Position numbers and translations under genes: made by a program. From NCBI RefSeq assembly GCF_900090285.1, contig NZ_LT607754.1:2294001-2358000 (forward strand): a stretch of 64,000 nt of DNA, written 5' to 3'. Every line of letters begins with the position of its first letter. Position 1 is the first letter of the stretch. This document shows, piece after piece, positions 48,923-56,817 of this stretch. The notes beneath the pieces are model-generated. The model was not told where the DNA came from. It saw only the letters and a list, made by a program, of their open reading frames with translations, and made no database searches. Source of the stretch: Micromonospora inositola (GTDB lineage: Bacteria > Actinomycetota > Actinomycetes > Mycobacteriales > Micromonosporaceae).

Positions 48923-48963
48923 AATCAATCACCGTTCGTGCAGAGTCTCTGGAGGCCCCCGCG

Positions 48964-49749
48964 GTGGACCGCTACGCCCGATGGAACGCGCTGCTCGAGA
49001 TGCTGACCGACAGCGGTCGGGTCAGCGTCGAGGAGGCAGCCGAGCGCCTGGAAGTCTCCCAGGCGACCATCCGGCGTGACTTCGACCAGCTCGCCCAGCA
49101 GCAGATGATCACCCGGACCCGGGGCGGCGCGGTGGCCAACGGCGTCTCGTACGACCTGCCGCTGCGTTACAAGACCGCCAAGCACTCGGCCGAGAAGCAG
49201 CGGATCGGGACGGCCGCCGCGGCGCTGGTGACCCCCGGGACCGTGGTCGGCCTCAACGGCGGCACCACCAGCACCGAGGTGGCCCGGGCCCTCGCCGTCC
49301 GGCCGGACCTGAACACCAGCGCCGAGGGTGCCCAGCTCACCGTGGTCACCAACGCCCTGAACATCGCCAACGAGCTGCTGGTCCGCTCGCGGATGAAGGT
49401 GGTGGTGGCCGGCGGCGTGGTCCGGCCCAAGTCCTTCGAGCTGGTCGGCCCGCTGGGCGGGGCGCTGCTGCGCGAGGTGACCCTGGACGTCGCCCTGCTC
49501 GGCGTGGACGCGATCGACCCGCAGCTCGGCGCCGCCGCCCACCACGAGGGCGAGGCGGCGATGAACAACCTGATGGTGGCCCGGGCCAAGCGGGTGGTGA
49601 TCATCGCGGATTCGTCCAAGCTGGGCGGTCACGCATTCGCCCGGATCTGCCCGGTGGACCGGGTGGAGACGCTGGTCACCGACTCCGGTGCCGCCCCTGC
49701 CGTGGTGCGGGCCTTCCGCGACGCGGGCGTGCACGTCGTCTGCGCCTGA
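48964..49749 (+). CDS. DeoR/GlpR family transcriptional regulator
   Basis: The 261-aa protein has the DeoR helix-turn-helix (RWNALLEMLTDSGRVSVEEAAERLEVSQATIRRDFDQLAQQQMITRTRGGAV) and a sugar-phosphate-sensing DeoRC domain (GLNGGTTSTEVARAL, VVTNALNIANELL, VVVAGGVVRPKSFELVG). It starts at GTG after TGGAGG. Divergent orientation to SIS-ROK-NagA implies that it represses that operon until an aminosugar phosphate binds. Confidence 0.92.
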   Translation: MDRYARWNALLEMLTDSGRVSVEEAAERLEVSQATIRRDFDQLAQQQMITRTRGGAVANGVSYDLPLRYKTAKHSAEKQRIGTAAAALVTPGTVVGLNGGTTSTEVARALAVRPDLNTSAEGAQLTVVTNALNIANELLVRSRMKVVVAGGVVRPKSFELVGPLGGALLREVTLDVALLGVDAIDPQLGAAAHHEGEAAMNNLMVARAKRVVIIADSSKLGGHAFARICPVDRVETLVTDSGAAPAVVRAFRDAGVHVVCA

Positions 49750-49772
49750 GGCGAATCCGGGAAAACCCCGAT

Positions 49773-49809
49773 GCATACCAGGTATCGTCTCTCGCTGCAT
49801 ACCGCGTAT
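49773..49809. promoter_or_regulatory. two GCATACC-N-GTAT sites before the ABC exporter
   Basis: GCATACCAGGTAT (49773-49785) and GCATACCGCGTAT (49797-49809) are 24 bp apart, and each contains an ATACC/GGTAT-like palindrome. The second overlaps a TATGGT -10 box (49807-49812). They look like a pair of operators for a dimeric regulator, for instance of the GntR type. No such regulator is encoded nearby. Confidence 0.45.
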
Positions 49810-49848
49810 GGTGTCCGCTGTCACCATCACTCATCGGGGGAGGTCAGC

Positions 49849-50856
49849 TTGTCGGCTGTCCTGGAGATAGAAGGTCTCCGCAAGACGTACCGGAGTCGTC
49901 GACGCGGGGTACGGCACGCGCTCGACGGCTTCGACATGCGGGTCGAGGCGGGCCAGGTGCACGGCTTCCTCGGCCCCAACGGCTCGGGCAAGACCACCAC
50001 CCTGCGGACGCTGCTCGGCCTGATCCGGCCGAACGGCGGCCGGATGGCGATCCTCGGCCACGAGGTGCCGCAGGCGCTGCCGACGGTCGCCGGTCAGGTC
50101 GGGGCGATCGTGGAGAGTCCGCAGTTCTTCCCGCACTTCTCCGCGCGGGACACCCTCGGGCTGCTCGCCGGTGCCGGCCAGCTGCCCCGGCAGCGGGTCG
50201 ACGAGGTGCTCGAGTTGGTCGGGCTCCGCGACCGGGCCGGCGAGCGGGTGAAGACCTACTCGCTCGGCATGAAGCAGCGACTGGCGGTCGCCTCCGCGCT
50301 GCTCAAGAACCCGAAGCTGCTGATCCTGGACGAGCCCGCCAACGGCCTCGACCCGGGCGGCATCCGCGAGATGCGCACCCTGATGCGGGACCTCGCCGCC
50401 GCCGGCATGACCGTGGTGCTCTCCAGCCACATTCTCGGCGAGATCCAGCTCATCTGCGACTCGGTCACCATCATCTCGCTGGGCCGCCGGGTCGCCTTCG
50501 GTCCGGTCGAGCAGGTGCTCGCGGAGCACTCGCAGGGCGCCGTCCGGGTCCGTCTGGAGGCGGTCACCGACCTTCCGCAGGCCGCCGACGTGCTCACCCG
50601 GGCCGGGCTGCGGGTTGCCGCCGAGCCCGATCACCTGATGCTCGCCGGCGTCGACAAGCCGGCCACGGTCAGCCGCGTCCTCGCCGAGCACGGCCTGTAC
50701 GTCAGCGAACTGGCGCCGGTCGCCGTCGACCTGGAGAGCGTCTTCCTCGAACTGACCGCCACCGCGCCGGTACCCGGCCAGCACCGGCAGGTCGATCAGT
50801 CCACGAAGGTCGGTGAGCCGGGGGTCGGCGGCACCGCGGGAGGTTGGGGCGCATGA
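49849..50856 (+). CDS. ABC transporter ATP-binding protein
   Basis: The 335-aa ATPase has Walker A GFLGPNGSGKTTTLRTL, a Q-loop near VGAIVESPQFFPHF, signature YSLGMKQRLAVASALL, Walker B LLILDEPANGLDP and the H-loop VVLSSHILGEIQ. It belongs to the DRR/BcrA-like ABC-2 exporters. The start is TTG at 49849, chosen because GGGGGAGG lies 6 bases upstream and the family homology starts there. It overlaps the permease gene by 4 bases. Confidence 0.9.
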   Translation: MSAVLEIEGLRKTYRSRRRGVRHALDGFDMRVEAGQVHGFLGPNGSGKTTTLRTLLGLIRPNGGRMAILGHEVPQALPTVAGQVGAIVESPQFFPHFSARDTLGLLAGAGQLPRQRVDEVLELVGLRDRAGERVKTYSLGMKQRLAVASALLKNPKLLILDEPANGLDPGGIREMRTLMRDLAAAGMTVVLSSHILGEIQLICDSVTIISLGRRVAFGPVEQVLAEHSQGAVRVRLEAVTDLPQAADVLTRAGLRVAAEPDHLMLAGVDKPATVSRVLAEHGLYVSELAPVAVDLESVFLELTATAPVPGQHRQVDQSTKVGEPGVGGTAGGWGA

Positions 50857-51866
50857 GCCTGTACGTCACCGAGCTGCGTCGGCTGGCCAAGCGCCGGCTC
50901 ACCCGGCTGCTGCTGGTGCTGCTCGTCCTCGGGCTGGCCGGCATCGTTACCGCCTTCAGCTTCTCCAGCCACAAGCTCTCCCCGGCGGTGGTCGCGCAGG
51001 CCGAGGCGAAGTCGGACGCCGACTACCGACAGGCGGTGAAGGACTGGGAGAGGTCGGTCGCCGAGTGCGACGCCGCCGCAACGCGCGGCGAGAAGACCGA
51101 GGACCGGTACGGCCCCGACTGCGGCCGGCAGTGGCAGCCCCAACCGGAGATGTTCGACCCGAAGTGGAACCTGCCGTACCAGTTCGAATTCCGGGGCGAG
51201 TTCGGCAACTTCATCGCCGTCTTCGCGGGCGCGGTCGCGCTCTTCGCGTTCCTGGTCGGGGCGTCCTTCGTCGGGGCCGAATGGAGCACCGGCGGGATGA
51301 TGAACCTGCTGCTCTGGCGCCCGAAACGGCTGACCGTGCTCGGCACCAAGCTGGCCGCCGTGCTGACCGGGCTGCTCGGGGTGAGCGTCGTGCTCGGGGC
51401 ACTCTGGACGCTGGCCTTCTGGCTCATCGGCACGTATCGGGGCAGCACCGCGAAGGTGACGGCCGGGGTCTGGCAGTCCACGGCCATCAGCGGGGTCCGG
51501 GCGCTGGCCCTGGTGCTGGCGGTGGGGGCGGTGGCCTTCGCGCTCGCCTCGCTCGGCCGGCACACCGCGATGGCGCTCGGCGCCGCGGTCGGCGTCGGCG
51601 TCATCAGCGAGGTCGGCATCCGGATCGCCGTCGGGCTGGCCGGGGTGCGCTTCGGCGACCGCTACGTCCTCTCCACCTACGCCCTCGCCTGGTTCCAGAA
51701 GCAGTGGAAGCTGATCGACTACAAGTCCTGCGACTTCGTCCAGGGGCAGTGCAACCCGAAGGAAATGCTGGTCACCTGGCAGGACTCGGCGCTGGTCCTC
51801 GGGCTGGGCGGCGCGCTGGTGCTGGTCGCCGCGTTCTGGACGATGCGACGCCGGGACATCTCCTGA
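50853..51866 (+). CDS. ABC-2 type transporter permease
   Basis: The 337-aa membrane protein has one hydrophobic helix near the N-terminus (LTRLLLVLLVLGLAGIVTAF) and a large extracytoplasmic loop of about 90 residues with a Cys pair. Four or five more helices follow (for example FIAVFAGAVALFAFLVGASFVGAEWSTGG and LVLGLGGALVLVAAFWTM). ABC-2 permeases with such loops often export peptides or confer antimicrobial tolerance. The ATGA overlap couples it to the ATPase. Confidence 0.87.
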   Translation: MSLYVTELRRLAKRRLTRLLLVLLVLGLAGIVTAFSFSSHKLSPAVVAQAEAKSDADYRQAVKDWERSVAECDAAATRGEKTEDRYGPDCGRQWQPQPEMFDPKWNLPYQFEFRGEFGNFIAVFAGAVALFAFLVGASFVGAEWSTGGMMNLLLWRPKRLTVLGTKLAAVLTGLLGVSVVLGALWTLAFWLIGTYRGSTAKVTAGVWQSTAISGVRALALVLAVGAVAFALASLGRHTAMALGAAVGVGVISEVGIRIAVGLAGVRFGDRYVLSTYALAWFQKQWKLIDYKSCDFVQGQCNPKEMLVTWQDSALVLGLGGALVLVAAFWTMRRRDIS

Positions 51867-51977
51867 CGGAGGTTGCCGCGGACACCGCGTCCGATGCGGC
51901 CGGGGCGGGCCCTGGTTAGGCTGGGGTCCCCCCGGTCGGTGCCGCCGCGCCGGCCTCCGCCCTCCCCGAGGAGCGCC

Positions 51978-52421
51978 ATGCCGACCGACGCCTCCGCGGC
52001 CGCCACCGACCGGCCCGAGCCGTCCGGGCGCGTCGAGGTCGAGCGTCGACAGGGCGGCGTGGCGGTCCCCCCGCCGCGTTCCGCCCCGGCCGTCGAGGCC
52101 GATCCGGCGGCGACGCCGGAGCGCGAGGAGCGGGTCGGGGCGGCCGAGGGCGTGCCGGCCGACGTCGAGGACGTGCCGGCCGGGCCGGCGGACGGGCTGA
52201 CCGAGCGGGAACGGCGGATCCTCGCCTTCGAGCAGCAGTGGTGGAAGCACGCCGGGGCCAAGGAACAGGCGATCCGGGACGCCTTCGGGCTCTCCGCGAC
52301 CCGCTACTACCAGTTGCTCAACGCCCTGCTCGACCATCCGGCCGCGCTGGCCGCCGAGCCGGTGCTGATCGGCCGGCTGCGCCGGTTGCGCTCCTCGCGG
52401 GCGCGCAACCGGCGTCGCTGA
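51978..52421 (+). CDS. DUF3263 domain protein
   Basis: The 147-aa protein has a disordered acidic/Pro-rich N-terminal half and a C-terminal DUF3263 domain (GLTERERRILAFEQQWWKHAGAKEQAIRDAFGLSATRYYQLLNALLDHPAALAAEPVLIGRLRRL). The domain is a helix-turn-helix-like fold common in actinobacteria. A basic tail (RSSRARNRRR) ends it. It is probably a DNA-binding protein. CGAGGAGC precedes the ATG, and a TAGGCT -10 box is about 60 bases upstream. Confidence 0.85.
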   Translation: MPTDASAAATDRPEPSGRVEVERRQGGVAVPPPRSAPAVEADPAATPEREERVGAAEGVPADVEDVPAGPADGLTERERRILAFEQQWWKHAGAKEQAIRDAFGLSATRYYQLLNALLDHPAALAAEPVLIGRLRRLRSSRARNRRR

Positions 52422-52426
52422 CCGGC

Positions 52427-52639
52427 TCACTTCTCGTACGTGCGCAGCCCGTTGCCGATGGCGAAGAAGGTCGGCGCCCACTCTCCGATGAAGATCCCCC
52501 AGCGGTCCGCCCGGGCGACGCCCTCCTGCTCCAGCTTCTTCGAGAGGAACCAGCTGGTGAAGGCGAGCCCGATGCTCACAAAGCCCGCGAAGTAGGCGTG
52601 TTCCGCCCTGATCCCCGAATCGTGCAACCGTTCCAACAT
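52427..52639 (-). CDS. small hypothetical protein with one hydrophobic helix (70 aa)
   Basis: The protein reads MLERLHDSGIRAEHAYFAGF at the start, then SIGLAFTSWFLSKKLEQEGVARADRWGIFIGEW and APTFFAIGNGLRTYEK. One amphipathic or membrane-associated helix is likely (residues about 15-33). AGGGGAT precedes the ATG. It converges on the DUF3263 gene with 5 bases between stops. I do not recognise a function. The stretch 52640-52911 to its right holds only a TAGGGT -10-like box (52696-52701). Confidence 0.65.
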   Translation of the reverse strand: MLERLHDSGIRAEHAYFAGFVSIGLAFTSWFLSKKLEQEGVARADRWGIFIGEWAPTFFAIGNGLRTYEK

Positions 52640-52911
52640 GGCGATCCCCTGTCGTCGACGGCCCCGGGCGTGACCGGTCGCCGTGCCGGCGTCGGTAGGG
52701 TGGCGGCCCGGACGGCCAACCGCTACTGACGCTACCGGGAGTGACCAGTGCGTACCGCTCGGTTGGTGGAGACGGCTGGTCGTCCCGGGCGGCATGTCGC
52801 CGGCCGGTCCGGGTAGGCGGGGCGGCGACGGAGGGGAGCGCACGGATGGGGGCACCAGATCGCCGGTACCCGACCGGGAGCCGGCCGGCGCGGCCGGTCG
52901 GGGTGGCACCG

Positions 52912-53772
52912 ATGATGCGGGTACGCTCCGCCTCCGCCGCCGCGCCCGGTCGGCCGGAGAACGAGGACGTGGTCTTCCGCGCCGGCCCGCTGGTCGGGGT
53001 GCTCGACGGGGCGACGGTGCCGGAGGGCTTCGACACCGGCTGCGTGCACGGGCCCGCCTGGTACGTCCGGCACCTGGCCGCCCGGATCGGCCTGGCGCTC
53101 GCGGCCCGCCCGGCGGCGACCCTGATGAGCAGCCTCGCGGCGGCCATCCTGGCGGTCCGCGCCGACCATGGCGGCGACTGCGACCTCGACCACCCCGGCA
53201 CGCCGTCGTCCACCGTCTGCCTGCTCCGGGAGGGCGGCGACCAGGTGGACTACCTGGTGCTCTGCGACAGCCCACTGGTGCTGGACGCGGGCGGCCAGGT
53301 GAGCGTGGTCTCCGACGAGCGGCTGGACAGCGCGATGGCGGACCTGCGCCGCACCGTCGCCGGCCTGCCCGGCGGCGAGGTCGATCCGGTGACCCGGTTC
53401 CGGCAGGCGGTCATGGTGCAGCGGGAGCGGATGAACCGGACGCACGGCTACTGGGCGGCCGCCGCCGACCCCGACGCCGCGTACCACGCGGTGACCGGCA
53501 CGCTGCCGTTGCGCGGACCCGGGGCGTTGCGCCGGGCGGCGCTGCTCAGCGACGGCGCGTCCTGCGCGGTCGAGCAGTTCGGCCTCTTCGACTGGGCGGG
53601 GTTGCTGGACGTGACCGCCGCCGAGGGGCCGGAGGGGTTGATCGGGCGGGTCCGGGCCGCCGAGCGCGACCACCCGGACCGGTTGCGCCGGCACAAACGG
53701 ACCGACGACGCCTCGGTGGTGTTCTGCGAGTTCGACCCGACGGACCGAGCCGGGCTTGACAGCGGAGCGTGA
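52912..53772 (+). CDS. PP2C-like serine/threonine phosphatase
   Basis: The 286-aa protein has a PP2C-type beginning (MMRVRSASAAAPGRPENEDVV), the metal-site Asp-Gly (LVGVLDGATVPEG), a central strand LVLCDSPLVL, RRAALLSDGASCAVEQF and a C-terminal TDDASVVFCEF that supplies the last metal Asp. It may dephosphorylate Ser/Thr proteins. The start is uncertain: adjacent ATGs at 52912 and 52915 fit the fold, whereas the frame extends back to a GTG at 52741 without domain similarity. Confidence 0.8.
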   Translation: MMRVRSASAAAPGRPENEDVVFRAGPLVGVLDGATVPEGFDTGCVHGPAWYVRHLAARIGLALAARPAATLMSSLAAAILAVRADHGGDCDLDHPGTPSSTVCLLREGGDQVDYLVLCDSPLVLDAGGQVSVVSDERLDSAMADLRRTVAGLPGGEVDPVTRFRQAVMVQRERMNRTHGYWAAAADPDAAYHAVTGTLPLRGPGALRRAALLSDGASCAVEQFGLFDWAGLLDVTAAEGPEGLIGRVRAAERDHPDRLRRHKRTDDASVVFCEFDPTDRAGLDSGA

Positions 53773-53876
53773 GGCAGAACACGGAGGCGGTCCGACCGGC
53801 CGGTACCTTCCGCCGGACCGGCAGTCCCCGCCCAAAGGGCTGGACTCCGGCCGGTAGGGGCGGCAGACTGCGGCAC

Positions 53877-54386
53877 GTGGCGGGTGCGGTACGGCTTGAG
53901 CCGGTGGACGAGCGGAACCTGGAGCCGTTGCTCTCCGTAGCGGCTGCCGAGGCGGAACCCGAGGACGTGATGCCCCCGGTGGACGCCCCGGCCGGCTGGT
54001 CGCTCGCCCGCCGGGAGGCATTCCGCGACTTCCACCGGGCCAGTTTCGACGGCCTCGACGGCCCCACCCGCACCCGGATGTACGCCATCCTCGCCGGGGG
54101 TGAGGTGGTCGGGATGGTCCGGATGACCCGCTGTGATCAGCCCGGCACGGTGGAGACCGGGATGTGGCTGGGGCGCTCGGCCCGGGGCCAGGGGCTCGGC
54201 GCGGCGGCGCTGCGGGAGCTGCTGAACGTGGCCGCAGCGGCCGGCATGCGGACCGTGGTGGCCGAGACGACCGCGGAAAACGCCGTTGCCATATCGGTCC
54301 TCAGGAAATGCGGGGCGAAATTGCGCGAGGGCGACGGCAAGGTGCGCGCGGAAATGTGTCTGGATTCCCCCCTTCCGGCCCTCTGA
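53877..54386 (+). CDS. GNAT family N-acetyltransferase
   Basis: The protein has the GNAT core: VRLEPVDERNLEPLLSV, YAILAGGEVVGMVRMTR, the acetyl-CoA loop MWLGRSARGQGLGAAALRELL and ETTAENAVAISVLRKCGAKL. From the GTG at 53877 it is 169 aa. A GTG at 53769 overlapping the PP2C stop would give 205 aa with a non-conserved basic extension. The last 30 codons are noticeably less GC-rich than the rest of the window. Confidence 0.83.
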   Translation: MAGAVRLEPVDERNLEPLLSVAAAEAEPEDVMPPVDAPAGWSLARREAFRDFHRASFDGLDGPTRTRMYAILAGGEVVGMVRMTRCDQPGTVETGMWLGRSARGQGLGAAALRELLNVAAAAGMRTVVAETTAENAVAISVLRKCGAKLREGDGKVRAEMCLDSPLPAL

Positions 54387-54398
54387 AGCATCTGATTG

Positions 54399-54411
54399 CC
54401 TTGCGGCAAGG
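54399..54411 (+). terminator. terminator after the GNAT gene
   Basis: CCTTGC-G-GCAAGG is followed by TTTGCCTTTT, a hairpin with a T-rich tail that is unusually classical for this genome. Confidence 0.65.
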
Positions 54412-54524
54412 TTTGCCTTTTCGCTGCCCGGAGCGGCATGTCTGACCGTTTTGTGGTTCCTTGTTCTTTCCCGCGACCGGGATCCGAATGCACTGTGACG
54501 CCCGTTCGGGAATTGCGTCGAAAT

Positions 54525-54549
54525 GTTTCACGGGTATGCCCTCGGGTAC
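54525..54549 (+). promoter_or_regulatory. SigB/SigF-type promoter of the gas-vesicle operon
   Basis: GTTT (54525-54528) and GGGTAC (54544-54549) are separated by exactly 15 bases and match the GTTT-N14-16-GGGTAT consensus of actinobacterial stress sigma factors. The predicted transcript would start near 54557, about 120 bases before the first gene. A weaker GTTT-N13-AGGTAA pair lies at 54617-54639. The 290-bp gap is AT-richer than its surroundings. Confidence 0.55.
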
Positions 54550-54676
54550 TGCCGGCCGGGTCCGCTAATACGGGACACCCGGTCGCAGGCCCATCTCGCG
54601 CTAATCCCCGGTAGCTGTTTTCCGGCCTGCCCCAGGTAAGCGGTGTCCGCGTCCGCCGGGGAGCGAAGGAGAACTG

Positions 54677-55147
54677 ATGAAGAGCGGAGCACGGATAGCG
54701 CTGGCGGTGGGCTTCGGGTACCTCCTGGGCCGCCGCAAGAAGCTGGGCACCGCCCTGACCCTGGCCGCCGCGGTGGCCGCCGGGCGGGCCAGCCAGAATC
54801 CCGGCGGGCTGCTGAAGTACGGCACGGACCTGCTGAACACCTCCCCCCAACTGGGCAACCTCTCCAAGCTGGGCGCACCCCTGGCCACGGCCGGCAGGGC
54901 CGCGGCGACCGCCGCCGCCGGCAGCGGCATCGACGCCCTCAGCGGCAAGCTGCGCGGCAGCGCGGACGCGCTGCGCCGGAAGTCCGGCGGGGACCGCCCG
55001 GACGAGGGCGCCGCCGCGGCGGAGCGGTCGGCGCCCGACGAGGAGCAGGAGCTCGAGGACCAGCCCGAGGCCGGGGACGACTACGACCGCGACGACGCCG
55101 ACCGCGACGAGCGGCCGGTCGTGAAGCGTCGGCAGCGGGGGCGGTGA
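54677..55147 (+). CDS. gas-vesicle cluster protein, GvpY-like
   Basis: The 156-aa protein has a hydrophobic N-terminus (ARIALAVGFGYLLGRRKKLG), Ala-rich helices (TALTLAAAVAAGRASQ, TAGRAAATAAAGSGI) and a highly acidic tail ending in KRRQRGR. It matches the small helical accessory proteins found in actinomycete gvp clusters, where the name GvpY is used. The label rests on position and general look. AAGGAG precedes the ATG, and the stop overlaps the next gene. Confidence 0.65.
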   Translation: MKSGARIALAVGFGYLLGRRKKLGTALTLAAAVAAGRASQNPGGLLKYGTDLLNTSPQLGNLSKLGAPLATAGRAAATAAAGSGIDALSGKLRGSADALRRKSGGDRPDEGAAAAERSAPDEEQELEDQPEAGDDYDRDDADRDERPVVKRRQRGR

Positions 55148-55149
55148 CC

Positions 55150-56382
55150 ATGACGGCCAATCCCAACTTTGCAGACAGGGCACGCGACCAGCTCGGCGGC
55201 GAGCTGCGCAACTTGGCGAGCGCGATCGGCGAGCGGGCGGTCCAGGTGGTGACCGAGCGGCTCACCGGCGCCACCGGCCGGCTCAGCGAGTACGCGAAGT
55301 CCGGCGGCGGCCCCGGCCTGATCGCCGCCGCCACGGGCGCGCAGAAGCTCGCTGAGGGGCATTCCCCGATGAAGGCCATGTTCCATGCCGGCCTGGCCGG
55401 CGGTAAGGAGAAGCTCATGTCGGCGTTCGGCGGTGGCGGCGGCAAGGGCGGCAAGGGCGGCAAGAAGAAGCTCAAGGTCACCAACATCGTCGAGACCATC
55501 GAGGTCGGCGTGCCGGTCCGGGTCGCGTACAACCAGTGGACGACCTTCGGAGACTTCCCGAGCTTCATGAAGAAGGTCGAGCAGGCCGATTGCGAGTCGG
55601 ACGAGAAGATGTCCTGGAAGGCGCAGGTCTTCTGGTCGCACCGGAGCTGGGAGTCGACCATCGTCCGGCAGATCCCGGACCGGCTCATCCACTGGCGCTC
55701 GAAGGGCGAGAAGGGCTCCGTCGACGGCACGGTCAGCTTCCACGAGGTCGGCCCGGACCTCACCCGGATCCTGGTCGTCCTCGAGTACCACCCGCAGGGG
55801 CTGTTCGAGCACACCGGCAACCTGTGGCGGGCCCAGGGCCGACGGGTGCGGCTGGAGCTGAAGCACTTCGTCCGGCACGTGATGACCCAGACCGTCCTGG
55901 ACCCGGATTCCGTCGAGGGTTGGCGCGGCGAGATCGACGACTCCCAGGTGGTCAAGGACCACGAGACCGCGCTGCGCGAGGAGCAGGAGCAGCGCGAGCA
56001 GGAGGAGGCGGTCCGGGAGCAGGGTCGGGCCGAGGAGCCCGAGGAGGAGCCGGAGGAGGAACGCGAGGAGCGCGAGGAGCGCCGGCCCGCCGAGCGCGGC
56101 CGCCGTCGCCCGCCGCAGCGCCGCCGTCCCCCACAGGAGGAGGAGTACGACGCCTACGACGAGGGCGAGGATTTCGACGAAGGGTACGAAGAGGAGGAGG
56201 AGCCCGAGGAGGAGCAGCCGCCGCCGCGTCGCCGGCAGCCCGAGCGGGCCCGCCGTCAGCAGCCGCGGCAGGAGCGGGAGCCGCGCGAGGAACCGCAGCG
56301 CCCCCGCCCGGCGGCCCGACGTGCCCCGGAACCCCCGAAGAGGCCGGTGGTCCGCCGCCGGCGTGAGGAGCGTGGCGAATGA
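55150..56382 (+). CDS. SRPBCC-domain gas-vesicle cluster protein, GvpZ-like
   Basis: The 410-aa protein has a helical N-terminal part ([21 protein letters not shown]), a Gly/Lys linker and an SRPBCC cyclase-like domain at about residues 105-240 ([33 protein letters not shown] and [20 protein letters not shown]). An extreme Glu/Arg/Pro tail of about 125 residues follows. Streptomyces gvp clusters contain a comparable SRPBCC gene called gvpZ. An alternative GTG at 55144 overlaps the previous stop (GTGA). The tail is presumably disordered. Confidence 0.75.
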   Translation: MTANPNFADRARDQLGGELRNLASAIGERAVQVVTERLTGATGRLSEYAKSGGGPGLIAAATGAQKLAEGHSPMKAMFHAGLAGGKEKLMSAFGGGGGKGGKGGKKKLKVTNIVETIEVGVPVRVAYNQWTTFGDFPSFMKKVEQADCESDEKMSWKAQVFWSHRSWESTIVRQIPDRLIHWRSKGEKGSVDGTVSFHEVGPDLTRILVVLEYHPQGLFEHTGNLWRAQGRRVRLELKHFVRHVMTQTVLDPDSVEGWRGEIDDSQVVKDHETALREEQEQREQEEAVREQGRAEEPEEEPEEEREEREERRPAERGRRRPPQRRRPPQEEEYDAYDEGEDFDEGYEEEEEPEEEQPPPRRRQPERARRQQPRQEREPREEPQRPRPAARRAPEPPKRPVVRRRREERGE

Positions 56383-56816
56383 CGATCGCGACGACGAGCG
56401 GCCAGCCCGGTAGCGCCCTGGAGCGCGGCGGAGGCGGCGCCGGCGGGGGCACCCTCGCCGACGTGGTGGAGACGGTGCTGGACAAGGGCGTGGTGATCGA
56501 CGCGCAGGTGTCGGTCGCCGTGGTCGGCATCAATCTCCTGGAGATCAACGCCCGGATCGTGATCGCCAGCGTCGAGACGTACCTCCGGTTCGCCGAGGCG
56601 GTCGACCGGCTGAGCATCACCCCGAAGAACCAGAAGGGGCTGCCCGACCTGGTGGGGGACGCGGCCGGGGCGGCGACCAAGGGCAAGGCGATCTCCGGTC
56701 TCGGCAAGGCGGCCCAGGAGATCAGCGGCGCGGTGGCGGATTCGCTGGGCGATCGCCGCTCCGACCGGGAGCGGCAGCGGGAGCGACCCCGCCGGCGCCG
56801 GGACGAGGAGCGTTGA
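56379..56816 (+). CDS. gvpA: gas vesicle structural protein GvpA
   Basis: The 145-aa protein contains the GvpA core [54 protein letters not shown], which forms the ribbed shell of gas vesicles. Typical GvpA is about 70 aa. The long C-terminal extension with a basic end ([12 protein letters not shown]) is like actinomycete versions. The ATG overlaps the previous stop (ATGA). It is the most GvpA-like of the three GvpA/J/S paralogues here. Confidence 0.9.
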   Translation: MTIATTSGQPGSALERGGGGAGGGTLADVVETVLDKGVVIDAQVSVAVVGINLLEINARIVIASVETYLRFAEAVDRLSITPKNQKGLPDLVGDAAGAATKGKAISGLGKAAQEISGAVADSLGDRRSDRERQRERPRRRRDEER

Positions 56817-56817
56817 G

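Noticed and set aside
45954..49079. A 1041-codon open frame on the plus strand
   Set aside because: It lies opposite nagA, the ROK gene and the SIS gene, all of which have complete motifs. The product is compositionally biased and without recognisable domains.
52741..52911. N-terminal extension of the PP2C-like protein from the GTG at 52741
   Set aside because: The 57 added residues are Arg/Gly-rich with no PP2C similarity, and the domain starts at the ATG pair at 52912/52915.
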